A stretch of 64,000 nt of DNA from Actinoplanes sandaracinus (lineage in GTDB: Bacteria; Actinomycetota; Actinomycetes; Mycobacteriales; Micromonosporaceae), in assembly GCF_030009775.1 (NCBI RefSeq), contig NZ_JASCTH010000013.1:120110-184109 (forward strand), read 5' to 3'. Under the pieces are notes generated by a model. The model was not told the DNA's origin and did no database searches. It saw only the letters and a program-made list of their open reading frames with translations. Below are positions 34,846 to 43,257 of the stretch, piece by piece (the first letter of the stretch is position 1; each line of letters begins with the position of its first letter). A program made the translations under genes and the position numbers.

Positions 34846-35961
34846 TCAGGCCAGAACTGAGCTGATCTTCTCGGTGGGGAGGCCGAGGGCCGAACCGACC
34901 AGGTCGTTGGTGAGAACTCCGGCGTGCACGTTGAGCCCGAGCGCCAGCGCCGGATCCGCCCGCAGGGCGTCCCGCCAGCCGAGGTCGGCCAGCCGCAGCA
35001 CGTACGGCAGGGTCGCGTTCGTCAGCGCGTACGTCGACGTGTTCGGAACCGCGCCGGGCATGTTGGCCACGCAGTAGAAGACCGACCCGTGCACCTGGTA
35101 GACCGGGTCCTGGTGGGTCGTCGGCCGTGAGTCCTCGAAGCAGCCGCCCTGGTCGATGGCGATGTCGACGAGCACCGAGCCCGGCTTCATCCGCTTGACC
35201 AGTTCGTTGCTGACCAGGGTGGGAGCCTTCGCGCCCGGCACCAGCACAGCGCCGATCACCATGTCGGCCTCGATGACCGACTGCTCGATCGCGTACAGGC
35301 TGGACACCAGCGTCTTCACCCGGCCGTTGAACTGGGCGTCGATCTGCCGCAACCGCGGAATGCTGAGGTCCAGCACGGTGACGTCGGCGCCGAGGCCGAG
35401 CGCGATCGTCGCCGCGTTCACCCCGGAGACGCCGCCGCCGATCACGGTCACCTTCGCCGGGGCCACACCCGGCACGCCGCCCGGCAGCACGCCGCGGCCG
35501 CCGCTGTTGCGCATCAGGCTGTACGCGCCGACCTGCGGCGCGAGCCGTCCGGCCACCTCCGACATCGGCGCGAGCAGCGGCAGTGAACCGTCGGCGAGCT
35601 GCACCGTCTCGTACGCGATGGCGGTCGTCCCGCTGTTGATCAGCGCCTTGGTGCCTTCCGGGTCGGCCGCCAGGTGCAGGTAGGTGAAGAGCACCTGGCC
35701 GGCGCGCAGCCGGTGGTACTCCTCGGCGATCGGCTCCTTCACCTTGAGGATCATGTCGGCGGCGCCCCACACCGCGTCGGCGTCCGGAAGGATGCCCGCG
35801 CCCGCGGCGATGTAGTCGTCGTCGCTGATCGCGGAGCCCGCACCGGCGCCGGCCTGCACCGACACCTGATGCCCGTGCCGGACCGCCTCCACCACGCCGG
35901 CCGGGGTGATCGCCACCCGGTACTCGTGGTTCTTGACCTCTGCGGGCACGCCGATGTGCAT
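34846..35961 (-). CDS. ald: alanine dehydrogenase
   Basis: 371-aa NAD+-dependent enzyme interconverting L-alanine with pyruvate and ammonia. Start ATG 35961 (GGAAGG upstream) gives the canonical MHIGVPAEVKNHEYRVAITP. Substrate-site Lys is in MILKVKEP and catalytic His in FTYLHLAAD; the NAD-binding Rossmann motif is VTVIGGGVSGVNAATIALG. Length equals the family norm. The longer open frame up to 36543 is a shadow of the divergent regulator. The divergent Lrp-family regulator with paired sites between them is the likely controller. Confidence 0.95.
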   Translation of the reverse strand: MHIGVPAEVKNHEYRVAITPAGVVEAVRHGHQVSVQAGAGAGSAISDDDYIAAGAGILPDADAVWGAADMILKVKEPIAEEYHRLRAGQVLFTYLHLAADPEGTKALINSGTTAIAYETVQLADGSLPLLAPMSEVAGRLAPQVGAYSLMRNSGGRGVLPGGVPGVAPAKVTVIGGGVSGVNAATIALGLGADVTVLDLSIPRLRQIDAQFNGRVKTLVSSLYAIEQSVIEADMVIGAVLVPGAKAPTLVSNELVKRMKPGSVLVDIAIDQGGCFEDSRPTTHQDPVYQVHGSVFYCVANMPGAVPNTSTYALTNATLPYVLRLADLGWRDALRADPALALGLNVHAGVLTNDLVGSALGLPTEKISSVLA

Positions 35962-36036
35962 GGGGTTTCCTTCCGCTGCGAACTCCCGATGGCGATAGGG
36001 TGGAACGATGTGCAGCAGACGGGCAAGACCGGCGAA

Positions 36037-36074
36037 GAAGATTCTGTCGGTAACAGGGCCGGGGAAGATTCTTC
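36037..36074. promoter_or_regulatory. paired GAAGATTCT sites between ald and the Lrp regulator
   Basis: GAAGATTCT occurs at 36037-36045 and 36064-36072, 27 bp apart; the second copy extends to the palindrome GAAGATTCTTC. Spaced direct/inverted copies in a divergent ald-lrp control region suit an oligomeric Lrp/AsnC regulator binding on one DNA face. Confidence 0.5.
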
Positions 36075-36090
36075 GCGCGGGCGGCTCGTC

Positions 36091-36558
36091 GTGACGGACG
36101 TACCGAAGGATGTTCGAGGCCTCGACCACATCGACCTGGAGTTGCTGAGCCTCCTGCAGGCCGACGGCCGCATGCCCAACAACGCCCTCGCCGACCGTGT
36201 CGGCATCGCCCCGTCGACCTGTCTGACCCGCATCCGGCGGCTCCGCGAGATCGGCGCCGTCCGCGGCTTCCACGCCGACGTCGACCCGGCCTGGATCGGC
36301 CGCCCGATCCAGGCGATGATCGCCGTCCGCATCCGCTCCGACGCTCGTGAGGCGATCGGCCGCTTCGCCGAGTCCCTGGCCGGCATCCCGGCGGTCCGCG
36401 ACGTCTACTTCATCTCCGGCAACTACGACTTCCTGCTGCACGTGGCCTGCGCCGACGTCGACGACCTGCGTGCGGTGATCACCGAGCGACTCAGCGGCAC
36501 CCGGCTGATCGCCGGCACCGAAACCTATCTGATCTTCGAACACCGCCGCGGCGCCTGA
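36091..36558 (+). CDS. Lrp/AsnC-family transcriptional regulator
   Basis: 155 aa. N-terminal AsnC helix-turn-helix (LDHIDLELLSLLQADGRMPNN, ALADRVGIAPSTCLTRIRRL) and C-terminal RAM/ACT ligand-binding domain (IAVRIRSDAREAIGRFAESL, VYFISGNYDFLLHVACADVD). GTG 36091 gives normal family length; upstream in-frame starts (35989 ATG) would add 34 polar residues and overlap the binding sites. It is divergent from ald, a standard arrangement where the regulator senses alanine and activates ald. Confidence 0.88.
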   Translation: MTDVPKDVRGLDHIDLELLSLLQADGRMPNNALADRVGIAPSTCLTRIRRLREIGAVRGFHADVDPAWIGRPIQAMIAVRIRSDAREAIGRFAESLAGIPAVRDVYFISGNYDFLLHVACADVDDLRAVITERLSGTRLIAGTETYLIFEHRRGA

Positions 36559-36882
36559 GCGCCTGCCTCGGCCGTTTCAGCGGGTCCGGGCGAGCCGACA
36601 CGACACCTCACCGCCGGCCGGTCGAGCCGACCGCAGCGCAGCCGCGTTATGGGTGGTCGGTGGGGTGTGTGGGCTACGGCTCGGTGGGCCGTCCAGCCGG
36701 AAGGGCAGTGCGGCGAGGCGGGGCGGCGCGGGGGCGCCGGCGGCCGCCGGGGCGGTCGGGGCGGTCCGGGCCGGTCGAACCGGAAGGCTGATGATCGGTG
36801 CACTGGTCCTCGGGCGGATCGTCGGGGCCGGTCGGCTCGTAGTGCCCGAACCGGCCACCGACGTTGCCTGCCGTGACCGGCA
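36559..36882. other. 324-bp gap, nothing recognisable
   Basis: Extremely GC-rich with runs of GGGGCGG-like sequence around 36700-36770. Open frames exist on both strands but encode only Gly/Arg/Ala shadows. It separates the convergent Lrp gene and the sugar-transport operon; no clear terminator hairpin was found. Confidence 0.4.
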
Positions 36883-37560
36883 TCACACCTCTGCGGGGGC
36901 CAGGCGATCGCTGATCACGTGCGCGGCGAACAGGTGGAAGCCGATGACCAGCGGAATCGTCGCCGGGACGGACAGCGCCAGGAAGAACGCCAGCACTCCG
37001 GCGAGAGCCGGAGCCAGCGCCGACCACGGGCGGCTGGTCGCCTGCTCCCAGGCCCAGCGGAGCGCCGACCTGCCCGGAGCGCCCGGATCACGGCCGACGG
37101 CCACCAGCATCAGGGTGGCCAGACCCGCCAGCCAGCAGGCGACGACGGCGGTGCCGGTGAGCACGGGCGTGCCGCCGGGAACCCAGCCCCGGCTGACCGC
37201 GATCAGATCCACCAGAAGCAGCAGCGCGACCACCACGAACGGGATGCCCGGCAGCAGTCCCCGGCGGAACTGGCGCAGCAGCGGCCGGAACGCGGGCAGC
37301 TTGCCGAGCTGGTAACGGTGCCGGACCGCGGTGGAGCCGGCCGCCAGTGCTGCCGGCAGGGTCAGCACCGGCAGGGAGGCGGCCGTCACCACCACGCCGA
37401 TCAGCGCCAGGTCGGTGCCGAGGGCGAACTTCTCCCGCCAGTCCGGCCGCTGGTCCGGTGTCTCCTCGGCGGGCCAGTTCATCCCGGAGGCCTCGGGGGC
37501 GGGCGGCCCGCCCGCCGCGGCGGCGGCGAGCGGACCGTGGGTGACGCGGGCGGGCGTCAT
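36883..37560 (-). CDS. YesL/DUF624-like membrane protein
   Basis: 225 aa with about five transmembrane helices after a ~45-residue polar N-terminus. The segment SLPVLTLPAALAAGSTAVRH resembles the SLPVVTIGPATAA-type motif of YesL/DUF624 proteins, which frequently accompany carbohydrate ABC importers of the rhamnogalacturonan type. ATG 37560 overlaps the upstream permease stop (ATGA), so it belongs to the sugar-transport operon. Function unknown; possibly transporter assembly or regulation. Confidence 0.72.
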   Translation of the reverse strand: MTPARVTHGPLAAAAAGGPPAPEASGMNWPAEETPDQRPDWREKFALGTDLALIGVVVTAASLPVLTLPAALAAGSTAVRHRYQLGKLPAFRPLLRQFRRGLLPGIPFVVVALLLLVDLIAVSRGWVPGGTPVLTGTAVVACWLAGLATLMLVAVGRDPGAPGRSALRWAWEQATSRPWSALAPALAGVLAFFLALSVPATIPLVIGFHLFAAHVISDRLAPAEV

Positions 37561-38393
37561 CCCTTGAGACCCGACGTGTTGATGCCTTCGACCAGCATCC
37601 GCTGGAAGGCCACGAAGAACAGGAAGACCGGGGCCAGCGACAGCACCGACATGGCGAACATCGGGCCGACCGAGGACTGGCCGCTGGAGTCGATGAACAG
37701 CGTCAGCGCCACCGGGGCGGTGTACTTCTCCAGGTCGGAGAGGTAGACCAGCTGGCGGAAGAAGTCGTTCCAGGTCCAGATGAACGAGAAGATCGCCGTC
37801 GAGACCAGCGCCGGGCGCGAGAGTGGCAGGATCACGTGCCGGAAGACGCCGTACGGCGTGCAGCCGTCGATCGTCGCGGCCTCGTCGAGCTCACGCGGCA
37901 CGCCCCGCATGAACTGGACCATCAGGAAGACGAAGAACGCCTCGGTGGCCAGCAACTGCGGCACGATCAGCGGGGCGTACGGCCAGTCGCCGCCCACCCA
38001 GCCGAACGTCTTGAACATGACGAACTGCGGCACGATCAGCACGTGCCCGGGCAGCAGCAGCGTCCCGATCATGATGGCGAACCAGAAGCCGCGCAGCTTG
38101 AACTTCAGCCGGGCGAACGCGTACGCCGCAAGCAGGCAGGAGACGCAGTTCGCGACCACCGTGAGGCCCGCGACGAGCGCGCTGTTCACGAAGAACCGGC
38201 CGAAGCTGACGTCGAAGTTGTTCCAGCCGTCGAGATAGTTGCCGGGCGTCCACACGTTCGGCAGCACCGACATGTTGTTCAGGACTTCCTCTTGGCTCTT
38301 GAACGAGCTGCCGAGCATCCACACCAGCGGGTAGAGCACCACCGCCGACAGCAGGACCAGCGTGAGCGGCCGGGCCAGGCGCTGGAGGGTCAT
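37557..38393 (-). CDS. carbohydrate ABC importer permease (MalG-type)
   Basis: 278-aa CUT1-family permease with six predicted helices. The EAA motif EAATIDGCTPYGVFRHVILPL is clear and the C-terminus is the typical MLVEGINTSGLKG. ATG 38393 overlaps the last base of the MalF-type stop (TGATG), with GGAGAAG upstream. It is the third component of the importer encoded by the adjacent lipoprotein and MalF genes; the LacI gene at the head of the run and the divergent uronate genes suggest an oligo-uronate or related substrate. Confidence 0.92.
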   Translation of the reverse strand: MTLQRLARPLTLVLLSAVVLYPLVWMLGSSFKSQEEVLNNMSVLPNVWTPGNYLDGWNNFDVSFGRFFVNSALVAGLTVVANCVSCLLAAYAFARLKFKLRGFWFAIMIGTLLLPGHVLIVPQFVMFKTFGWVGGDWPYAPLIVPQLLATEAFFVFLMVQFMRGVPRELDEAATIDGCTPYGVFRHVILPLSRPALVSTAIFSFIWTWNDFFRQLVYLSDLEKYTAPVALTLFIDSSGQSSVGPMFAMSVLSLAPVFLFFVAFQRMLVEGINTSGLKG

Positions 38394-39379
38394 CAGTCTT
38401 CTCCGTCCGAGTAGTGCACCCAGAACTTGCCGGTCCGGAAGACGACGGCGGTGACGAGGCCGATCGCGAGCAGGAACACCCAGGCCATCGCCGAGGCGTA
38501 GCCCATCTGGTACTCGTTCCAGCCCTTGATGTAGAGGTGCAGGGTGTACATGAGGGTCGAGTCGACCGGGCCGCCGGTGCCGTTGCTGAGCACGAACGCC
38601 GAGGTGAAGCCCTGGAATCCGTTGATCGTCTCCAGCACCAGGTTGAAGAAGATCACCGGGGAGAGCATCGGCAGCGTGATGCTGATGAACTTCCGCACCG
38701 GGCTGGCGCCGTCCACCGAGGCGGCCTCGTACAGCTCGTTGGGAACCTGCTTGAGACCGGCCAGGAAGATCACCATCGGGGCGCCGAACTGCCAGACGGC
38801 CAGCAGGATCAGCGTGCCGAGCGCGAAGTCGGGGTCGTTGACCCAGGCCTTGCCCTCGATGCCGAACCAGCTGAGGAACGAGTTGAACGCGCCGTCGCGG
38901 TTGAACATGTTGACCCACACGATGGCCAGCGCCACGCTGCCGCCCAGCAGCGACGGCAGGTAGAACAGGCCGCGGAACAGGCCGGCGGCCTTGAAACCCT
39001 TGTTCAGCAGCACCGCGACACCGAGCGCGGCGGCGAGCTTGAGCGGGGTCGCCACCAGCGCGAACACCAGAGTGGTCTTGACCGCGTGCCAGAACGACGG
39101 GTCCTCGGTGAACATCGTGCGGTAGTTGTCCAGGCCCACCCACTCCATCGACTCCCAGTCGGAGAGGACGTCGTAGTTGGTGAAACTGAGGTAGAGCGAC
39201 ATCAGCATCGGGACGGCGGTGATGGTCACCAGCCCGAGCAGCCAGGGGGTGAGGAAGACGTAGCCGGCCTTGCTCTCCGACCGGTGCCGGGCGGGCCGGT
39301 CCCGCCGCTGGTGAGCGGCGGAACCGGCCGGCGGCACGGTCGGCGTGTGCCGGGCCGTGGTGGTAGCCACTGGACTCAC
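38393..39379 (-). CDS. carbohydrate ABC importer permease (MalF-type)
   Basis: 328 aa. A ~40-residue basic/proline-rich N-terminus precedes six helices; the first begins YVFLTPWLLGLVTITAVPML. EAA motif: YEAASVDGASPVRKFISITLP. GTG 39379 overlaps the stop of the binding-protein gene as GTGA; a GTG nine bases later is an alternative. Works with the MalG-type subunit and the upstream lipoprotein. An ATPase is not encoded in the cluster, as is usual for actinomycete CUT1 systems that share MsiK. Confidence 0.92.
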   Translation of the reverse strand: MSPVATTTARHTPTVPPAGSAAHQRRDRPARHRSESKAGYVFLTPWLLGLVTITAVPMLMSLYLSFTNYDVLSDWESMEWVGLDNYRTMFTEDPSFWHAVKTTLVFALVATPLKLAAALGVAVLLNKGFKAAGLFRGLFYLPSLLGGSVALAIVWVNMFNRDGAFNSFLSWFGIEGKAWVNDPDFALGTLILLAVWQFGAPMVIFLAGLKQVPNELYEAASVDGASPVRKFISITLPMLSPVIFFNLVLETINGFQGFTSAFVLSNGTGGPVDSTLMYTLHLYIKGWNEYQMGYASAMAWVFLLAIGLVTAVVFRTGKFWVHYSDGED

Positions 39380-40674
39380 CGGCTGATCGCGGCCTGGCTG
39401 GCTGCGAAGAACTGCTCGGCGGCCTGGGCGGGCGTGGCGCGACCGTACTGGGCCTCTTCCGCGGCCTTGATCAGCTCGGAGCGCACGGTGCTGTGGCCCT
39501 TCGGCGGAACCGTCGGCGCCGGGCCGAAGTTCTTGGCCAGCTCGCCGGTCACCTTGATGGTCTCCTTCATCGACGCGTTGTCCGTCGACGCGGCGACCTG
39601 GGTGCGGATGTCGGTGTTCGACGGCAGGCCCCGGTCGGTGCCGAGGATCTTGCCGGCCTCCGGGTCGTTGGCCAGGAAGTTGAGCACGTCGGCCGCGACG
39701 TCCTTGTTCTTGCTGCCGCGATAGACCGAGAAGTACATCGAGGCGCGCGGCCACTGCTTGGACGCGTCACCCGGGTACGCGATCACGCCGAGCTGGTCCT
39801 TGGTGTTCTTCTGCAGCTCGGGAAGCTGGTTGGCCCACACCCAGGAGGTGAGCGCCTTGCCGGTCACCACGAGCTGCTTGGTGACGTCGGTGGCGTTGCC
39901 CTCGTGGATCACGTCGGGGGTCGGGGTGGCCTTGGCGTCGCGGGCGCCCTTCCACAGCTCGAACCAGGCCTGCACGTCGGCCTGGGTGAAGCCGAGCTCC
40001 TTGCCGTTGTAGAGCTCCTTGCCCTGCTGGCGCAGCCACACCCAGAACGCCTTGTAGTCGGCGCTCGGGTCCATGGTGCCGGCCACCTTGGTCTTCGCGG
40101 CGGCGTCCTTCGCCCAGGCGATGTGGTCCTCCCAGCTCTGCCCGGTGGTGGGCAGCGCGACGCCGGCGGCCTCCAGCTTGGTCTTGTTGTAGACCAGGCC
40201 CTGGGTGTTCTCGCCGAACGCGAGGCCGGCGAGCTTGCCGTCGACCGTGCCGTACTCGATGAGGCCCTTGGGGAACTTGGAAGTGTCGATCTTTCCGGAC
40301 TTCGAGTACTCGGCGAGGTCCGCGGTGACGTTGCGGGTCGCGTACTCGGCCAGGAAGTTGTCGTCGATCTGGAAGATGTCCGGCGCGTCGTTGCCGGCCG
40401 TCAGGGTGGCCAGCTTGTCGAAGTAACCCTGGTTGGCCTGCCAGGTCTTCTTGAACGTGACGTTCGGGTGCTTGGACGTGTAGAGGGCGAGGGCCTGCTC
40501 GGTGATCTGGGCGCGGGCCTCGCCGCCCCACCAGAAGAAGCTCAGTTCGACCTTGCCGTCGGCGGCGGGCTTGTCCTCGCTGCTACAGGCGCCGAGAGCC
40601 AGCGGAAGGGCGACCATGGCGGCCACGAGGCCGCTGAGCACGCGGCGCCGGGGAAGGGGGTGGGATGCGGTCAT
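39376..40674 (-). CDS. sugar ABC transporter substrate-binding lipoprotein
   Basis: 432-aa family 1 extracellular solute-binding protein. Signal MTASHPLPRRRVLSGLVAAM, lipobox ending Cys30 (LGAC). Mature start VELSFFWWGGEARAQITEQAL, then TFKKTWQANQGYFDKLATLT and APDIFQIDDNFLAEYA are typical of CUT1 receptors. Starts 9 bp after the LacI regulator gene, so regulator and importer share a transcript. Ligand inferred as a pectin- or glucuronate-derived saccharide from the divergent catabolic genes. Confidence 0.93.
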   Translation of the reverse strand: MTASHPLPRRRVLSGLVAAMVALPLALGACSSEDKPAADGKVELSFFWWGGEARAQITEQALALYTSKHPNVTFKKTWQANQGYFDKLATLTAGNDAPDIFQIDDNFLAEYATRNVTADLAEYSKSGKIDTSKFPKGLIEYGTVDGKLAGLAFGENTQGLVYNKTKLEAAGVALPTTGQSWEDHIAWAKDAAAKTKVAGTMDPSADYKAFWVWLRQQGKELYNGKELGFTQADVQAWFELWKGARDAKATPTPDVIHEGNATDVTKQLVVTGKALTSWVWANQLPELQKNTKDQLGVIAYPGDASKQWPRASMYFSVYRGSKNKDVAADVLNFLANDPEAGKILGTDRGLPSNTDIRTQVAASTDNASMKETIKVTGELAKNFGPAPTVPPKGHSTVRSELIKAAEEAQYGRATPAQAAEQFFAASQAAISR

Positions 40675-40683
40675 GGGGGTTCG

Positions 40684-41709
40684 TCACTCCTTGACGTGTG
40701 CGGCAACCTCAGCGTTGAGCGCTACGGCCGGGGCGTACGGCCCGGGGCCGGTGGAGTTGCGAATGATCAAGTCGGTCCGGAGGGTGACCTGACCGGCCGG
40801 TCCGTCGTCGCCATGCTGGAGCAGCATGTCGACGGCGGTCCGGCCGGCGGCCGCGGTCGGGTTGGCCACGGTGGTGAGCCGTGGCCGGACCAGCACGCTG
40901 TACGCGATGTCGTCGATGCCGACGACACTCACCTGCCCGGGAACGTCGACACCGCGGTCCTGCAACGACTGGAGCAGGCCGATGGCCATCAGATCGTTGT
41001 AGGCGAACACCGCGGTGGCGCCGGTTCCGAGCACCGCCTCGGCGGCCGCGGCGCCGGTCTCCTCGACCGGCTGGTTCGGGCCGAGGACGGTCAGTTCCGC
41101 GCCGGCCGCACGGGCGGTCGCGCCGGCGGCCCGGCGGATCTCCCGGTTGGTCCATGAGCCACGCGGCCCGGCCAGGTAGACCAGGTGACGGTGACCCAGG
41201 CCGAGCAGGTGGAGCACGGCTTCCCGGGCGCCTTGTCCCACGTCCATGACCACCGCGGGCAGGCCGGTGATCAGGCGGTTGATGACGACCAGGGGCACTT
41301 CTCGTCGCAGAAGCTCTATCTGGTCGTCGCTCATCCGGGGACTGCACAGGAGGATCCCGTCGACCTGCTTGGCCAGTGCCTGCACCAACTCGGCCTCGAC
41401 GATCGGATCCTCGTCGGTGTCGGCGACGAAGACGTGGTAGTCCCGCCGCCGGGCGTGGGTCTCGGCCGCCTTGATCAGAGGCGGGAAGAACGGATTCGCG
41501 ATATCGGCCACGATCAGGCCGATGTTGTGGGTACGTCCGGTGATGAGTGCCCGGGCCGCCCGGTTCGGGCGGTAACCGAGCTGCTCCGCGGTGGCCAGAA
41601 CCCGGGAGCGGGTCTCGGGGTTGACCAGGTGCGGTGCGGAGAAGGTGCGCGACACCGTGGAGATGTGCACGCCGGACGCTCGAGCGACGTCCCGGATCGT
41701 CACAGCCAC
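40684..41709 (-). CDS. LacI-family repressor of the uronate gene island
   Basis: 341 aa. N-terminal LacI helix-turn-helix VTIRDVARASGVHISTVSRTF with hinge helix (GYRPNRAARALITG), followed by a periplasmic-binding-like effector domain (IGLIVADIANPFFPPLIKAA; VVGIDDIAYSVLVRPRLTTV). It heads the leftward importer operon and faces the rightward uronate operon; two matching LacI operators lie in the 216-bp control region, one near each start. Expected to repress both until an inducer sugar acid binds. Confidence 0.93.
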   Translation of the reverse strand: MAVTIRDVARASGVHISTVSRTFSAPHLVNPETRSRVLATAEQLGYRPNRAARALITGRTHNIGLIVADIANPFFPPLIKAAETHARRRDYHVFVADTDEDPIVEAELVQALAKQVDGILLCSPRMSDDQIELLRREVPLVVINRLITGLPAVVMDVGQGAREAVLHLLGLGHRHLVYLAGPRGSWTNREIRRAAGATARAAGAELTVLGPNQPVEETGAAAAEAVLGTGATAVFAYNDLMAIGLLQSLQDRGVDVPGQVSVVGIDDIAYSVLVRPRLTTVANPTAAAGRTAVDMLLQHGDDGPAGQVTLRTDLIIRNSTGPGPYAPAVALNAEVAAHVKE

Positions 41710-41766
41710 GGTGCCTCCTTGATGGCGATCCGATGTGACCCGGATCTCTCGGTGAGAGCCATTAAT

Positions 41767-41778
41767 GCAAACGGTTGC
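41767..41778. promoter_or_regulatory. LacI-type operator (imperfect), regulator side
   Basis: GCAAACGGTTGC differs from the perfect palindrome GCAAACGTTTGC by one base. It lies 57 bp upstream of the LacI start, suited to autoregulation and control of the importer operon. Confidence 0.7.
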
Positions 41779-41896
41779 GGTGGTGTCAACGCCCTTCTAT
41801 GTCGCTCCTGTTGCCTGATGATCACGGGGTGTGGTCAAACCCGGACAAATAGTTGTCATGCATTGACTTTGGTCGTGGTTGTCTCACTAATCTGTT

Positions 41897-41908
41897 GCAA
41901 ACGTTTGC
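41897..41908. promoter_or_regulatory. LacI-type operator (perfect palindrome), uronate-operon side
   Basis: GCAAACGTTTGC is a perfect 12-bp palindrome with the central CG characteristic of LacI-family operators, 17 bp upstream of the first uronate gene's start codon and just ahead of its AGGAGG. Occupancy would block transcription or initiation. Confidence 0.85.
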
Positions 41909-41925
41909 CGACAGGAGGCGACGGA

Positions 41926-43257
41926 ATGACCCAGTCCCCCCGCCGCCGGTACGCCCTCGTGGGCGCCGGCTCACGGGCCGGCATGTTTCTCCGGGCGATC
42001 ACGGGCGACCACGCCGACGTGGCCGAGCTGGTCGCCATGGCGGACACCAACCCGGCCCGTCCCGCGGTCCACAACGAGCGTCTCGCACGCCTCGGTGTCC
42101 CGCCCGTCCCGGTTTACGACGCGGCCGACTTCACGCAGATGCTGAAACGCGAGCGCGTCGACGTCGTGCTGGTCGCGACCGTGGACCGCTATCACGACCA
42201 CTACGTCGTGGCCGCCCTCGAAGCGGGCTGCGACGCCATCACCGAGAAGCCGATGACCGTCGACGCGGCCGGCTGCCGCCGCATCCTCGACGCCCAGCGG
42301 CGGACCGGGCGTGACGTCCGGGTGACGTTCAACTACCGCTTCAACCCGCTGCACGAGGCGGTGAAGCGGGTCCTGGCGTCCGGCGAGATCGGTGAGATCG
42401 GCTCGGTCCACTTCGAGTGGCTGCTCGACGTCCGGCACGGCGCCGACTACTTCCGCCGGTGGCACCGTGAGAAGGAGAACTCCGGCGGCCTGCTGGTGCA
42501 CAAGGCCGGCCACCACTTCGACCTGGTCAACTGGTGGCTCGACGACAGCCCCTCCCTCGTCTTCGCCGCCGGCCGGCTGTTCTTCTACGGCGATCAGGGA
42601 CGCCGCCACGGGTACGCCCGCGACTACGACCGGGCGCACGGCGCGGCCGCGGCCGACGGGGACCCGTTCGCGCTGCGGATGGCCGACGAGCCGACGATGC
42701 GCGAGCTCTACCTCGAAGCCGAGCAGCACGACGGCTACCACCGCGACCGCAACGTCTTCGCGCCCGGTGTGACCATCGAGGACGACATGGCCGTGCTGGT
42801 CCGCTACGCCGGCGGCGCGTCGATGAGCTACCACCTCACGGCGTACGCACCGTGGGAGGGCTATCGGGTCATGTTCAACGGCAGCCGCGGCCGCCTCGAA
42901 CTGGAGGTCGTCGAGAGCGACCATGTCGCGCCCGCCGCGGCCGCCGGCGTCAAAGGCGAGCCGGGCGCCGAGTCGACCGCCGAGCAGGGCTCGAAACGGC
43001 TGCTGGTCCGGCCGTTCTGGGCGCCGCCGCGGGAGATCGCCGTGGACGGGCTGTCCCGGCACGGGCACGGTGGCGCCGACGTCCGCATGCTCGCCGACCT
43101 CATCCGCCCGGACGCGCCCGCCGACCCGCTCGGGCGAACCGCGAACGCCGTCGACGGCGCCCGCGCCCTGCTGACCGGCCTGGCCGCCAACGAGTCTCTC
43201 GTACAGGGACAGGCCATCCGCGTGCAAGACCTCCTAGATCTCGAGGACATCAGGTGA
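41926..43257 (+). CDS. Gfo/Idh/MocA-family oxidoreductase
   Basis: 443 aa. Rossmann motif RYALVGAGSRAGMFLRAI, then the family's EKP motif as DAITEKPMTVDAA (about residues 103-115), and a C-terminal beta-sheet domain with HKAGHHFDLVNWWLDD supplying catalytic-type His. It would oxidise or reduce a sugar or sugar acid with NAD(P). ATG 41926 has AGGAGG at 41913-41918. First gene of the rightward operon; its stop overlaps the uxaC start (GTGA). Specific substrate not determinable, but uronate or a derived lactone/inositol is plausible from context. Confidence 0.9.
   Translation: MTQSPRRRYALVGAGSRAGMFLRAITGDHADVAELVAMADTNPARPAVHNERLARLGVPPVPVYDAADFTQMLKRERVDVVLVATVDRYHDHYVVAALEAGCDAITEKPMTVDAAGCRRILDAQRRTGRDVRVTFNYRFNPLHEAVKRVLASGEIGEIGSVHFEWLLDVRHGADYFRRWHREKENSGGLLVHKAGHHFDLVNWWLDDSPSLVFAAGRLFFYGDQGRRHGYARDYDRAHGAAAADGDPFALRMADEPTMRELYLEAEQHDGYHRDRNVFAPGVTIEDDMAVLVRYAGGASMSYHLTAYAPWEGYRVMFNGSRGRLELEVVESDHVAPAAAAGVKGEPGAESTAEQGSKRLLVRPFWAPPREIAVDGLSRHGHGGADVRMLADLIRPDAPADPLGRTANAVDGARALLTGLAANESLVQGQAIRVQDLLDLEDIR

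Noticed and set aside
36649..36876. Small ORFs in the gap after the Lrp gene
   Set aside because: Gly/Arg-rich, no ribosome-binding site, and overlapping frames on both strands look equally open.
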